The position numbers and the translations under genes are program-made. Shown here one piece after another: positions 27,554-37,102 of a stretch of DNA of 64,000 nt (positions within the stretch are counted from its first letter, which is position 1; each line of letters begins with the position of its first letter). The stretch is from positions 3,844,001-3,908,000 of the forward strand of contig NZ_CP115483.1 of assembly GCF_027627455.1 (NCBI RefSeq), given 5' to 3'. The DNA comes from Sphingobacterium sp. SYP-B4668. Lineage in GTDB: Bacteria; Bacteroidota; Bacteroidia; Sphingobacteriales; Sphingobacteriaceae. A model generated the notes under the pieces. It was not told where the DNA came from. It saw nothing but the letters and a program-made list of their open reading frames with translations, and did no database searches.

Positions 27554-28429
27554 ATGAGTACATACACCTTACTTGTTGGCAACGACATCAACAACATCTC
27601 TCCTGGTATCAGTTGGAAAGATCTATTGATCGCCATCAAAAACAAATACCATGTTCCTTTATTAGAGAACGGCAACAAACCATTCCCTATGCTCTATGAA
27701 GAGATATTCCTACATGCTATCAAGAATCGTCACATAAAAGAGAAAGAGCTAAAGATGGATATCGCCAACCATGTATCCAACATCTCGCAGAATGAGATAC
27801 ATGGATTGATCAGGCAATTACCGATCCAACATATTATCACAACAAATTACGAATTCAGCTTGGAGGGTAGCGTCCCTTCGACCAACACCAGCCTGATCAG
27901 AGAGACCACCTACAGTGTCTTTCGTCAATACCAAGTGGAGAATAAGACCTATTGGCACATCCACGGTGACAGCAACGCCCCCCTATCCATCAATCTGGGG
28001 TACGAGCATTACTGCGGTCAGCTGCAACGAATGCGGGATTACGTAGTCAATGGTCCCGACTACACCTCCCCCACCATTTATAAAGCCGCCCTTATCAAAA
28101 GACTCAGCCAAGGTAAAAACCTCAATATCCAATCCTGGATGGATTTATTCTTCACCCATGATGTACATATTTTAGGGCTGTCCTTGGACTTTGTGGAAAT
28201 CGACCTTTGGTGGTTGCTCACCTACCGTGCGCGCAACAAATACTACAAAAAGAGCACCTTTATCAACAATCGGCTATACTACTACATTTCTGCCCAATGG
28301 GCCGATAAATCGAAAGACAAACTGCAATTGTTACGAGCCAATGACGTAGAGGTCGTCATCATCAATGAAGCCAAAAAGCTCCAATATTATAAACAAGTAT
28401 TAAATAGAATTACCACTACCTATACGTAA
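27554..28429 (+). CDS. SIR2-like domain protein, candidate NAD+-consuming defence protein
   Basis: The 291-residue cytoplasmic protein shows the SIR2-like layout. An N-terminal nucleotide-binding strand and loop (TYTLLVGNDINNISPGISWK) is in the position of GAGxS. IITTNYEFSLE matches the TTNYD motif with the catalytic Asn. WHIHGD carries the expected catalytic His. SINLGYEHY then VHILGLSLDFVEIDLWWLL match the later strands. SIR2-like NADases act in anti-phage systems such as Thoeris, DSR and SIR2-HerA, usually with a partner. No partner is next to it; a GH5 lipoprotein follows after a terminator. The fold is likely; a defence role is inference. Confidence 0.75.
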   Translation: MSTYTLLVGNDINNISPGISWKDLLIAIKNKYHVPLLENGNKPFPMLYEEIFLHAIKNRHIKEKELKMDIANHVSNISQNEIHGLIRQLPIQHIITTNYEFSLEGSVPSTNTSLIRETTYSVFRQYQVENKTYWHIHGDSNAPLSINLGYEHYCGQLQRMRDYVVNGPDYTSPTIYKAALIKRLSQGKNLNIQSWMDLFFTHDVHILGLSLDFVEIDLWWLLTYRARNKYYKKSTFINNRLYYYISAQWADKSKDKLQLLRANDVEVVIINEAKKLQYYKQVLNRITTTYT

Positions 28430-28450
28430 ACCTCTTTACAGCATCTAGCT

Positions 28451-28470
28451 ACCTTTAGTACGCTAAAGGT
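28451..28470 (+). terminator. Hairpin after the SIR2-like gene
   Basis: ACCTTTAG (28451-28458) and CTAAAGGT (28463-28470) form an 8-bp stem with a TACG loop, 21 bp after the stop. The following TTCC tail is weak. Confidence 0.55.
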
Positions 28471-28665
28471 TTCCTTATCATATTACCATTTTATCGATGG
28501 GTTCAAGAAAGGCAAAATGTATTTGTCATCACTGCGAGCGTCAATAAAGAATTGCCCCTTTACTCATCGTACCCCATATCCCACTCATTAAAATCGGGCG
28601 TTCGATCATTCATCCCCAATATCATCGATAAGCTCCTTAAGTTTGGATAGATAAAAACCCGAATT

Positions 28666-29727
28666 ATGAAAAATTCAAAAATCATACCTGTATTGGTCGC
28701 TATACTCCTGATAGTCCTGCTTGCAGCCTGTAAAAAGAAAGATACTGCGCCAGACATCGACCATACGACAGGTCTGCATGTAAAAGATGGTCAATACCTA
28801 GCCGATAAATGCGGCAACAAGGTCGTATTACGTGGGGTTAATATGGGCAATGTCTACGCCGTGGATTTCGGGATGAAAGAATTAGAAGAGATTGAAAAGA
28901 CAGGAGCCAACTCCGTCCGCCTAGTATTGGAGCAAAATTATAAGGATTGGAGCCGAGGCGGGGCTGTAACCGCCGTAACAGGCACTAAGATAGAGCCCCT
29001 CATCACCTCTTGCCTAGCCAAAGGAATGATTCCCGTTTTGGAGCTACACGACTTTACCGGTGCGGCCAATGTCACTACCGATCTACCAAAGGCTACCCAG
29101 TGGTGGACCAAATCCGATATAAAATCGGTCATGCTTAAATACCAGAAATCAATCATCGTCAACATCGCCAATGAACCGGACAATGGATCGGCCTCCGACG
29201 CTACCTATCGCAATGCCAATCTAACAGCAATAAAAGCTTTGAGGAATGCCGGTTACACCTGTCCGATCATGATCGATGCGCCTAATTGGGGAAAAGATCA
29301 TGTATTCTTTTTGTATGAAGGCAAGGCATTGATGGAGGCCGACCCTTTGCACAATCTTCTTTTTAGTGTACACGCCTATTGGCCTACAAATGGGGCCTTT
29401 GGCAATTACTCCAACACCAATATCATAGACAATCTAAAAGCCCTTAAATCATCCGGTTTACCCATCGTTTTGGGCGAACTGGCAGCCGCAGACATTCAGA
29501 ACGGCATCGCTTATCCGATCAACTATAGCCTGCTCATGAAGCTGTGCCAAGAAAATGGATTTGGTTATCTAGCTTGGTGGTGGGGCTTCTACAATAACCC
29601 CGGCGCCAACAATCAATTGAGCATGACAAATGATGGCTTGTACACCGGCTTGCATGGTGCAGGATTTATCATGGCCTATGACGATTTAAATTCTATTCTC
29701 GACACCTCAAAAAAGATTTGTCAGTAA
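28666..29727 (+). CDS. GH5-like glycoside hydrolase lipoprotein
   Basis: The 353-residue lipoprotein (IVLLAACKKKD, Cys22) has the GH5 cellulase/mannanase pattern. It shows VVLRGVNMGNVYA, the acid/base Glu in IVNIANEPDNG, SVHAYWPTN, the nucleophile Glu in PIVLGELAAADI, and LAWWWGFYNNP. GH5 enzymes cut beta-1,4-glucans or mannans; which one cannot be told here. It is surface or periplasm anchored and monocistronic, with a hairpin following. Confidence 0.87.
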   Translation: MKNSKIIPVLVAILLIVLLAACKKKDTAPDIDHTTGLHVKDGQYLADKCGNKVVLRGVNMGNVYAVDFGMKELEEIEKTGANSVRLVLEQNYKDWSRGGAVTAVTGTKIEPLITSCLAKGMIPVLELHDFTGAANVTTDLPKATQWWTKSDIKSVMLKYQKSIIVNIANEPDNGSASDATYRNANLTAIKALRNAGYTCPIMIDAPNWGKDHVFFLYEGKALMEADPLHNLLFSVHAYWPTNGAFGNYSNTNIIDNLKALKSSGLPIVLGELAAADIQNGIAYPINYSLLMKLCQENGFGYLAWWWGFYNNPGANNQLSMTNDGLYTGLHGAGFIMAYDDLNSILDTSKKICQ

Positions 29728-29740
29728 GCCATAGGTACGT

Positions 29741-29775
29741 ATAGCGGTAGTATATTACTCACATACTACCGCTAT
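29741..29775. terminator. Hairpin terminator after GH5 gene
   Basis: A perfect 13-bp stem (ATAGCGGTAGTAT 29741-29753, ATACTACCGCTAT 29763-29775) with a 9-nt loop lies 13 bp after the stop codon. The T-run is poor, but the stem is strong. Confidence 0.65.
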
Positions 29776-29842
29776 CCTCCCATCAACGGACTTGCACACA
29801 ACACAGCTAATCAGCTCGACACACCGAGCTCAGATTCAACGC

Positions 29843-30100
29843 CTATTTACGTTCTCGAAAGAGCAAATAACAGGTCAACAAAGTGATATTGATAAGCACG
29901 GAAAAGGCATTGGAGAGGATAATGGGCCATTCTTCCCGAATGAAGCCATACACCACCCACATGGACACTCCGACTAATAAAATGCTAATCATGGCTGGAG
30001 AAAGGTTTTCTACATCCTTTTCCTTGATTACTTTAATGAGCTGTGGGACCATCGAAATAGAGGTCAATATTCCAGCTAGGATCCCAATGATGATTTCCAT
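29843..30100 (-). CDS. SemiSWEET-type PQ-loop sugar transporter
   Basis: From ATG 30100 the product has 85 residues and three transmembrane helices: IIIGILAGILTSISMVPQLI, MISILLVGVSMWVVYGF and LSNAFSVLINITLLTCYLL. The VPQLIKVIKEKDVENLS motif ends helix 1 as in PQ-loop proteins. SemiSWEETs dimerise to carry sugars across the inner membrane. The longer frame from 30178 has no meaning as a membrane protein. Confidence 0.85.
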   Translation of the reverse strand: MEIIIGILAGILTSISMVPQLIKVIKEKDVENLSPAMISILLVGVSMWVVYGFIREEWPIILSNAFSVLINITLLTCYLLFRERK

Positions 30101-30244
30101 ACGCTTGAGGTTATATGTCCACACTGCAGCAGCCGAGTGAGCGTCCTTCTGTATATGGAGAACCGCCAGACATTCCAAAAGTTTAAAAATATCGGAATGT
30201 TTTTATTCCTATACTCCTTTCCAAAGTGCCAAATAGTAATAACG

Positions 30245-30335
30245 ACGCACTACCGTCATCCAGTAGCGCGTGCTGTTTGGGGGCTATCCTTATGTTTGCG
30301 AGGCAGTAGCATGGATATGCCGTAGCTCACCAAGG
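30245..30335 (-). repeat. Left direct repeat: truncated 3' end of the small membrane-protein gene plus terminator
   Basis: This stretch copies about 90 bp of the 41022-41198 gene: its last codons (LVSYGIS.LLPRKHK) and the hairpin. About 10 differences are visible. It has no start and ends 15 bp from the nanA stop. With the complete copy at 41 kb in the same orientation it brackets the sialic-acid locus. Confidence 0.8.
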
Positions 30336-30350
30336 CATCAATAGCTGTCC

Positions 30351-31268
30351 TTACCTATTCATATAGGTCTTAAACTGCAGCTTCTCTAAGTCGATTCTAA
30401 ATTCCCGCTGCTGTCCAGCCGTCAAGTTTTCCACAGGCAATCTGTGCTCGCCCAATTCTATTCCAGCTTCACGCATATAAGCCTTCCCCGTACCGCCTCC
30501 ATACTTACCGAGGAGGCCGATCAGCTTATTAGCCGCCAGTTGGTAATCACGTGCTTTTTCGAGGTTGTTACGTTCGAATTCCTCCATCACCCCGCTATAT
30601 ACCGGCGCCATATATCCATATGTACTCCCCACAGCACCCTTAGCACCCATAGCCAAAGCGGCGAGCAGCATTTCATCTCGTCCCCACAGTATATCATACT
30701 TATTATGCTCAAAGTTTAAGCAGAGTTGATAATCCATCAAGTTTTCATGTGTATACTTAATACCTGCAAAATTGGGTACTTTTCCATCTATATCTCGTAA
30801 TAGATCGATCATTGGGAAGTGTGCATTTGTAAAGGATGGGATATGATAATAGTACAAAGGGAGGGTCGGGACTACTTTAGCCACCTCCATGCAGAATTCG
30901 GTCAGCTTGCCGATACTATTAGCCTTGAAATAATAAGGTGCTGTGACAGATACCGCATCCAATTGCAACTCTTCAGCATATCTGGCCAATTCGATGCACT
31001 CAGCAAGGCATGTCCCTCCCAAAAAACCAATTACCTTAAAGTCATCGGCCCTGTACTTGCTCCATTCCATGAACAATTTCTTCTTTTCATCGAGCGTCAG
31101 TGCCGAACTCTCCCCCGTAGTCCCACAGATAAAGGCACCACTGATGCCATTTCTCTTGTACATCGCTGCCTGCTTTGCAACCTGCTCCAGGGCGAGATTA
31201 TTATCCGAGTCAAAAGCGGTAAAAGGAGCGACTATCAACCCCTTGATTTTGTTTGATTTATTTATCAT
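30351..31268 (-). CDS. nanA: N-acetylneuraminate lyase (dihydrodipicolinate synthase family)
   Basis: The 305-residue aldolase has the family landmarks: GAFICGTTGESSALTLDE, YYYHIPSFTN with the catalytic Tyr, and the Schiff-base Lys in NFAGIKYTHENLMDY. The YYYHIPS form is characteristic of sialate lyases rather than dihydrodipicolinate synthase. It splits N-acetylneuraminate to N-acetylmannosamine and pyruvate. The gene diverges from the FadR-like regulator. The epimerase (NanE) that would follow in the pathway is not in the window. Confidence 0.9.
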   Translation of the reverse strand: MINKSNKIKGLIVAPFTAFDSDNNLALEQVAKQAAMYKRNGISGAFICGTTGESSALTLDEKKKLFMEWSKYRADDFKVIGFLGGTCLAECIELARYAEELQLDAVSVTAPYYFKANSIGKLTEFCMEVAKVVPTLPLYYYHIPSFTNAHFPMIDLLRDIDGKVPNFAGIKYTHENLMDYQLCLNFEHNKYDILWGRDEMLLAALAMGAKGAVGSTYGYMAPVYSGVMEEFERNNLEKARDYQLAANKLIGLLGKYGGGTGKAYMREAGIELGEHRLPVENLTAGQQREFRIDLEKLQFKTYMNR

Positions 31269-31275
31269 ATTGGTT

Positions 31276-31323
31276 ATTATGTATTATATAATCGTAGCAC
31301 AAATATAGATTATGTATTATATA
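31276..31323. promoter_or_regulatory. Tandem operator candidates for the FadR-type regulator
   Basis: The 15-mer ATTATGTATTATATA occurs twice, at 31276-31290 and 31309-31323, spaced 33 bp apart, which is about three helical turns. A looser relative (TAATATGTAATATTTA) lies near 31381. They are in the region between the divergent nanA and regulator genes, close to the nanA start. Confidence 0.55.
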
Positions 31324-31601
31324 TTCATGCTATCAACATGTTTTTATGATGAATTTAACATTTTTTAACATTAAATTCTATAATATGTAATATTTATTTC
31401 GATATTTGTATTTGAATTATAAACGAATCAATTATAAAATATTCAGGTAGCACCATATGCAGACACGATCTATTTATAGTTTGGATATTACATCTTGATT
31501 CAGATGGACAAGTTAAGGACTACGGAAAATCAAACCGACCTACTAGTTGGTGGGTCACCAAGTAACCGAGTATAATGAACTCATGAAATAATTATATAGA
31601 T

Positions 31602-32291
31602 ATGAAAGAGAAAGTAGACGAAGTAAGCCTCGTCGAGCAGACCCAAAAAAGGATACTCCAATATATTGACGAAAAAGGCATCCAGAATGGAGAGGCTCTT
31701 CCCAAAGAAAGCGAATTGGTCGAGATATTAGCGGTAAGTCGGGTCGTCGTACGCGAAGCCCTTAGCAGTTTGCGCATCTTGGGATTAGTAGAGACTAGAA
31801 GAAAAAAAGGCACTGTCCTGACCTCGCCCGACATATTTGGCACGATGAATATCATCGTAAATTCGGGCGCCCTCAATCTAGAATCGCTTCGAGACCTGTA
31901 TGAACTAAGATTGATGATAGAAATCGGGATGTCCGACTTTGTATTCATGAACAAGACGGATGCCGATATAGCACATTTATCGCAGATTGTTGCCAAAGAG
32001 AATAGAGCCACCTCTACTGAAGAGTCCATTGAACTAGATATCCAATTTCATAAGACACTATATAAAATTTCGGGCAACAAAAGTCTCGAGAGCTTTCAAA
32101 GAATCCTGAACACGCTATTCTCCATCTATGCCCCTAGGACAGATGACTGGCAAATCAAGCAAATCATCACACATGCAGGCCTGATCGAAGTCCTTAAGTC
32201 AGGCAATGCGGATTCATTTCGATCGGCGATGAGGCTCCACCTGAATACACAGTTCGAAAATATGCAGATTGTGATGAAGAGTTTGAAATAG
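31602..32291 (+). CDS. FadR/GntR-family transcriptional regulator of the sialic-acid locus
   Basis: The 229-residue protein has an N-terminal GntR winged HTH (QKRILQYIDEKGIQNGEALP, ESELVEILAVSRVVVREALS, LRILGLVETRRKKG) and a C-terminal FCD domain of helices (LYELRLMIEIGMSDFVF, QFHKTLYKISGNKSLESFQ) that binds a small metabolite and often a metal. Placed between nanA and the susCD pair, it is likely a sialate-responsive repressor of both directions. The ligand is inferred from its neighbours. Confidence 0.9.
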   Translation: MKEKVDEVSLVEQTQKRILQYIDEKGIQNGEALPKESELVEILAVSRVVVREALSSLRILGLVETRRKKGTVLTSPDIFGTMNIIVNSGALNLESLRDLYELRLMIEIGMSDFVFMNKTDADIAHLSQIVAKENRATSTEESIELDIQFHKTLYKISGNKSLESFQRILNTLFSIYAPRTDDWQIKQIITHAGLIEVLKSGNADSFRSAMRLHLNTQFENMQIVMKSLK

Positions 32292-32428
32292 GAGTATGTG
32301 CAGGTCCTTTCACCGATTAGACCGACACCGTTTCTTAAAAAAATAACCATTTGAGTACCCCAGCCCTTTCCTGCAGCATGGGCATGGTGCACTCATGACT
32401 TATATCCATATAACCAATCTTAAAGATT

Positions 32429-35400
32429 ATGAGAAAGAAAATTCTTTTAAGTGCTCTATTTGCACTGGTATGTACCATCAGTACGCTGGCACAAAGCAGT
32501 AAAATATCCCTAAGCGGGACGGTCTATGATGCTTTTGAAAAACCGATTTCAGGTGTTACCGTATCCGTAAAAGGGAAAAAACAAGGGACACACACCGACC
32601 CCCAGGGCAAGTTCCAGGTCCAATCAGCTAAAGGGGACATCCTCCTATTTTCATTTATGGGGTATGAATCCCAAGAGATACAAGCCAACGAAGACAAGCC
32701 AGACCTCAAGATTATCATGCAAACCTCATCCACACTCCTCGATGAAATGGTGATCGTCGGATACGGGACACAGTCGAGACGCACCATCACCTCTTCTATC
32801 GCCAAAGTAAGCGGAGATGTGATCCAAAATATCCCTATTACCACTGCCAGTGAGGGATTAAAAGGAAAGATAGCGGGCGTGCGGGTCTTCTCAAACAATA
32901 ATACCCCAGGTGCCGAGGCTTCCCTGATTATCCGTGGGGGATCATCCATTACACAGTCCAACAGCCCTTTAGTCCTCGTAGATGGAATTGAAAGAGGATT
33001 CAACGCTGTCAATCCCAATGATATCGAGTCGATAGAAGTATTGAAAGATGCGGCCTCCACAGCTATTTACGGTGCAAGGGCCTCTAATGGCGTTGTCCTC
33101 ATCACCACCAAGGGAGGTAAGAAAAATGCTGCCCCCCGTATTACCTTTGACGTCAACCTGGCCACACAAGATGTCGCCAGCAAGATGTCGCTCATGAATG
33201 CCAGGGATTTCATCAATACAGTACGGCCCATTGTAGCCAATAGCCCACTATACTCCGATAGGAATCAGACTTCGGGCTTTGCTACCAGTTCCGGAAATAG
33301 CGAAAACTCCATATACTCCACTCGTTATCTAGGAGCAGGCGAAGCCATCCCCGAAGGGTACCAGAGCATGGCCGATCCATTGGACCCCACCAAGACCCTC
33401 ATCTTTCAAGAAAGTAAAATGCAGGATCTCCTATTCAATCCTGCCATATGGCAAAATTATTACGTCAGCGTGGATGGTGGCGGCGACAAGACGGTATACC
33501 GAGGCAGTATAGGATACGTCGAGGATAAGGGCGTAGCGCTTGGCACGGGGTTCAAGCGATTTGACGCCAAATCAAATGCTAGAATAGAGATTAGCCCAAA
33601 GCTATCCACCTCCCTAGGCTTCGACCTTTCTCGAACTACTTCCAATCAGTTTGCCAGTCAGACCAATGAAATATCCCGCGCGCTGGCCAATGCACCCACC
33701 TTGAGGCTTTACAACAAAGATGGCATCCCCAATAGAGGGTTCAATGTAGCCACCCCTAATCCACTTTGGACTGATTATTATAAAGATCGAGCAGACAAGC
33801 GGTACAACACGATTGCATACGCCGACCTGACATACCATATCATCGACGGTCTGAAGGCCTACGTCAATGGATCCTATTTCTATACACAATATCAATTCGA
33901 TTCATTCGAAAAAGCCAACGAATTCAACAAACTACGCCCTGCCACGTCAGATTTCAACGATTTGGAGCGCATCAAGCTCGACACGTACTTAAATTACACC
34001 AAATCATTCAACACCAAGCACAATCTTTCGGTGATGGCCGGCTATACCTACCAAAAGAGCGACCGCAAGTATCTCGATGCCGCAGCCGATGGTGGCAGCA
34101 GCGACAAGATTCCGACGTTGGGTGTCGCCCCCAATAAAAAGAAAGCCGACACCAAGTTGGAGCAGATCGTGTTGCTGGGATATTTTGGTCGCCTGAACTA
34201 CGACTATGACAAAAAATACTTACTGTCGGCAACTTTCCGCCAAGATGGCTCTTCACTATTTGCCAAGCAGAATAGATGGGGCTTTTTCCCTGGCATATCG
34301 GGTGGATGGGTGATGTCTGAGGAAGATTTCATGAAAGGGCTATCTCCCGCCCTCAGCAATCTCAAATGGCGCTTCAGCTATGGACAGACCGGCAACAACA
34401 ATGTCGGGCTTTATGACGCCCTAGGCGGCTACTCCCCTACGCAGCAATACAACGGCGTAGCCGGTATCTCGCCTTCGGTGATGCCGAGCTTTGACCTTAC
34501 CTGGGAGACGACCACCCAGCTTGACCTTGGGTTTGACCTCGGCTTGTTCAAGAATAGGGTCAATCTACTTTTCGACTACTTCAACAAAGATACCCGAGAT
34601 CTCATCTATCAGCAACCCTTGCCCAATACCGCGATGTTCAACAGCGTATATACCAACATCGGCAAAGTTAATTTCCATGGATTTGACATAGACCTACGCA
34701 CAAACAATATAGAGACTAAAGATTTTTCTTGGACATCCTCCATTACCGTCAGCTTTATCAAGAACAAGGTCATCAGCCTAAAAGACAATGGAAGGGACCG
34801 CAACAGACAAGGAGGGATTACCCTACCCGACGGCACCGCCTTCGGCGGCATAGCAGAGGGCGAGCCACTTTATCGCTATTATGGATTCAAGGTAGACCGC
34901 ATCCTGCAGAATGAACAAGAAGCCAGCAATGCCCATTACGATGCGAGCGCCAATGGATGGATCAAAGAAAATGGAGCTTGGGTCAAAAAAGCTGGCCGCA
35001 AATCGGCTGGAGACTACGAGTGGATGGATAGAGATGGCGATGGCCGCATAGACAACAACGATCAGTATGAACTCGGTGTCACCGTACCACACACCACAGG
35101 CGGGTTTAGCAATAATTTCAGATACAAAAATTTCTCTTTGAACATCGCCCTGGATTGGGCTATCGGACACTACATCCAAGATGACAACTACATGAGATTT
35201 TTCATGAATACCTTCGACTTCACCCATGCCCTCACGACAGATGCCGCCACGGGTTGGAAAGCAGAGGGCGATCAGACCAAGTACGCCCGTATCGTAGGCG
35301 ATGATGCCAATGTAGGTAACCGCAACTACACCCGCAAAAGCGATGTATTCAATTACAAAGGTGACTATTTATGTCTACGAGATTTTTCGTTGCAATACCA

Positions 35401-35596
35401 GGTACCGAAGCGTTGGATAAGCAAGGCTGGCGTGGAGGGGCTGACCCTTACTGCCTCTGGCAACAATCTCTACTATTTCACAGCTGTCAAAAGCGGCATT
35501 AGCCCTGAAATAGGCACCGGCTCTACTTTTGATGCCAACTACAACAGCTACCCGCCTATCCGAAAATTTTCGTTTGGTGTAAAGGCTACATTCTAA
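32429..35596 (+). CDS. SusC-type TonB-linked transporter of the sialic-acid locus
   Basis: The 1055-residue protein starts with a signal peptide (SALFALVCTISTLAQ). A carboxypeptidase-like domain (ISLSGTVYDAFEKPISGVTV), the region LDEMVIVGYGTQSRRTITSS, the plug (LVLVDGIERGFNAVNPNDIE), and a long barrel ending IRKFSFGVKATF follow. Unlike the transporter at 10105 it has no STN domain. That fits control by the FadR-type regulator rather than by a sigma/FecR pair. With SusD it should import sialylated oligosaccharides or free sialate derivatives. Confidence 0.95.
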   Translation: MRKKILLSALFALVCTISTLAQSSKISLSGTVYDAFEKPISGVTVSVKGKKQGTHTDPQGKFQVQSAKGDILLFSFMGYESQEIQANEDKPDLKIIMQTSSTLLDEMVIVGYGTQSRRTITSSIAKVSGDVIQNIPITTASEGLKGKIAGVRVFSNNNTPGAEASLIIRGGSSITQSNSPLVLVDGIERGFNAVNPNDIESIEVLKDAASTAIYGARASNGVVLITTKGGKKNAAPRITFDVNLATQDVASKMSLMNARDFINTVRPIVANSPLYSDRNQTSGFATSSGNSENSIYSTRYLGAGEAIPEGYQSMADPLDPTKTLIFQESKMQDLLFNPAIWQNYYVSVDGGGDKTVYRGSIGYVEDKGVALGTGFKRFDAKSNARIEISPKLSTSLGFDLSRTTSNQFASQTNEISRALANAPTLRLYNKDGIPNRGFNVATPNPLWTDYYKDRADKRYNTIAYADLTYHIIDGLKAYVNGSYFYTQYQFDSFEKANEFNKLRPATSDFNDLERIKLDTYLNYTKSFNTKHNLSVMAGYTYQKSDRKYLDAAADGGSSDKIPTLGVAPNKKKADTKLEQIVLLGYFGRLNYDYDKKYLLSATFRQDGSSLFAKQNRWGFFPGISGGWVMSEEDFMKGLSPALSNLKWRFSYGQTGNNNVGLYDALGGYSPTQQYNGVAGISPSVMPSFDLTWETTTQLDLGFDLGLFKNRVNLLFDYFNKDTRDLIYQQPLPNTAMFNSVYTNIGKVNFHGFDIDLRTNNIETKDFSWTSSITVSFIKNKVISLKDNGRDRNRQGGITLPDGTAFGGIAEGEPLYRYYGFKVDRILQNEQEASNAHYDASANGWIKENGAWVKKAGRKSAGDYEWMDRDGDGRIDNNDQYELGVTVPHTTGGFSNNFRYKNFSLNIALDWAIGHYIQDDNYMRFFMNTFDFTHALTTDAATGWKAEGDQTKYARIVGDDANVGNRNYTRKSDVFNYKGDYLCLRDFSLQYQVPKRWISKAGVEGLTLTASGNNLYYFTAVKSGISPEIGTGSTFDANYNSYPPIRKFSFGVKATF

Positions 35597-35632
35597 ATTA
35601 AGCAATGACAACAACAACTAAATGACCAACAC

Positions 35633-37090
35633 ATGAAAAAGATAGTTATACCCTTCATCATAAGTACCCTTATCGTATTGGCCTCCTGTCACAAAGATCT
35701 GGAGGTGGTACACAAGAGCGGATTGACCACCAGCAATATGTGGACCGAGGCCGCTGATGCCATAGCCGCCAGGAATGGGATGTATAGACAGTTCCGAGCT
35801 ACATTCATCACCCAATACCCCTTTTGGGGCGAGTACCGCACCGGAATATGGGGCCCTGGCAACGACGGATCCGAAGGTTACAGAGATGAGATATATGATA
35901 ACACCATCCAAGTCAGCAACGGCTCTACCAATTGGGCAGCCTTATACTCCACCATTGGAAATGCCAACTTCATATTAAAGTATACGCCGGGACTGGAGAT
36001 GAATCAGGATCAAAAAAACAGCATCATTGCCGATGCATTGTTCATCAGGTCATTTTGTTATTATTGGATCGTACGTCTTTGGGGTGATGCACCTTTGGTA
36101 TTGCAACCATACGAGTCGGCCAATCAAGACAATCTCTTTCCATCACGTGAGCCACAAGACCGCATCTTCGACCAGATTGATGAAGACATCGAACGAGCAC
36201 TATCCATAATACCTGACAACCATTTTGTGGCCGATCGAAATATGGCCACCAAAACTGTCCTTAACGTGTTCAAAGCAGACTTCAATCTCTGGAGCGCAAA
36301 GGTTAGAGGCAAAGGAAAGCCCGCATTAGACAAAGCCAAATCCGCTTTGGATGACATCAAGAAAGTAACTTCCTATCAATTGGAAAACAACTTTTCCACT
36401 ATATTTCAAAGTAAAAGCAGCAGCGAAATCATATTTACCATTTCCCTATTGAGAAATGAAGCCGAAGGTGGCTACTCAGACGTATTCCTTGAATCTATTT
36501 CCAATGTCAGCCCCGCACTATTTGAAAACCCAGTAAAAGTGGGCAGTGTCAGACAACGCTGCTTTTTAACTCCCCAATTCCAAAATTTCCTATTATCCGA
36601 GAGCAAAGACACCAGAACCAAGACAACGTTTGACACGTATTACGATGTGGACCGAAAACGCAAGCAACAGTGGATCAACAAATTTGCTGGCACTTGGGAG
36701 CAAGGCACTCGTATCTTTGACTCCAATATCCCCATCTATCGCTACGCGGACGTTCTGCTGTTGAGTGCCGAGGTATACAACGCTCTTGGTGACCCCAGTA
36801 CAGCCCTCGCCGAATTGAACAAGGTCGCCAAGCGAGCTTACGGTGTGGATCAGTATTATCCCACTTCACTGTCTCCACAAGATATCGATTCTAAGATATT
36901 AGACGAGCGAATGAAAGAATTTGTGGCCGAAGGCAAGCTCTGGTGGGATTACATTCGGATGGGACAAGTTTTCAAACGGACGCCAAGCTTGATAGGAAGA
37001 GATAGCGAAAAGAATATTTTGCTATGGCCCATTTCCAATTCATCCATCAATTCCAATCCCAATATCAAGCCCAACGAGTTTGACTATTAA
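35633..37090 (+). CDS. SusD/RagB-family lipoprotein of the sialic-acid locus
   Basis: The 485-residue protein has a lipoprotein signal (LIVLASCHKD, Cys20). SusD features are WTEAADAIAARNGMYRQFRA, IIADALFIRSFCYYWIVRLWGDAPLVL split across the TPR-like helices, YADVLLLSAEVYNALGD, and the C-terminal ILDERMKEFVAEGKLWWD and LLWPISNSSINSNPNIK. It caps the SusC pore and binds the sialo-glycan. It begins 36 bp after susC. Confidence 0.94.
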   Translation: MKKIVIPFIISTLIVLASCHKDLEVVHKSGLTTSNMWTEAADAIAARNGMYRQFRATFITQYPFWGEYRTGIWGPGNDGSEGYRDEIYDNTIQVSNGSTNWAALYSTIGNANFILKYTPGLEMNQDQKNSIIADALFIRSFCYYWIVRLWGDAPLVLQPYESANQDNLFPSREPQDRIFDQIDEDIERALSIIPDNHFVADRNMATKTVLNVFKADFNLWSAKVRGKGKPALDKAKSALDDIKKVTSYQLENNFSTIFQSKSSSEIIFTISLLRNEAEGGYSDVFLESISNVSPALFENPVKVGSVRQRCFLTPQFQNFLLSESKDTRTKTTFDTYYDVDRKRKQQWINKFAGTWEQGTRIFDSNIPIYRYADVLLLSAEVYNALGDPSTALAELNKVAKRAYGVDQYYPTSLSPQDIDSKILDERMKEFVAEGKLWWDYIRMGQVFKRTPSLIGRDSEKNILLWPISNSSINSNPNIKPNEFDY

Positions 37091-37102
37091 TCCCCCAGAT
37101 AT

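Noticed and set aside
28527..28542. A second REP-like palindrome (GTCATCACTGCGAGCG)
   Set aside because: Only one short arm resembles the 41266 element; there is no pairing arm.
30351..31268. Dihydrodipicolinate synthase (lysine pathway)
   Set aside because: The YYYHIPS motif and the position in a sialate locus favour N-acetylneuraminate lyase.
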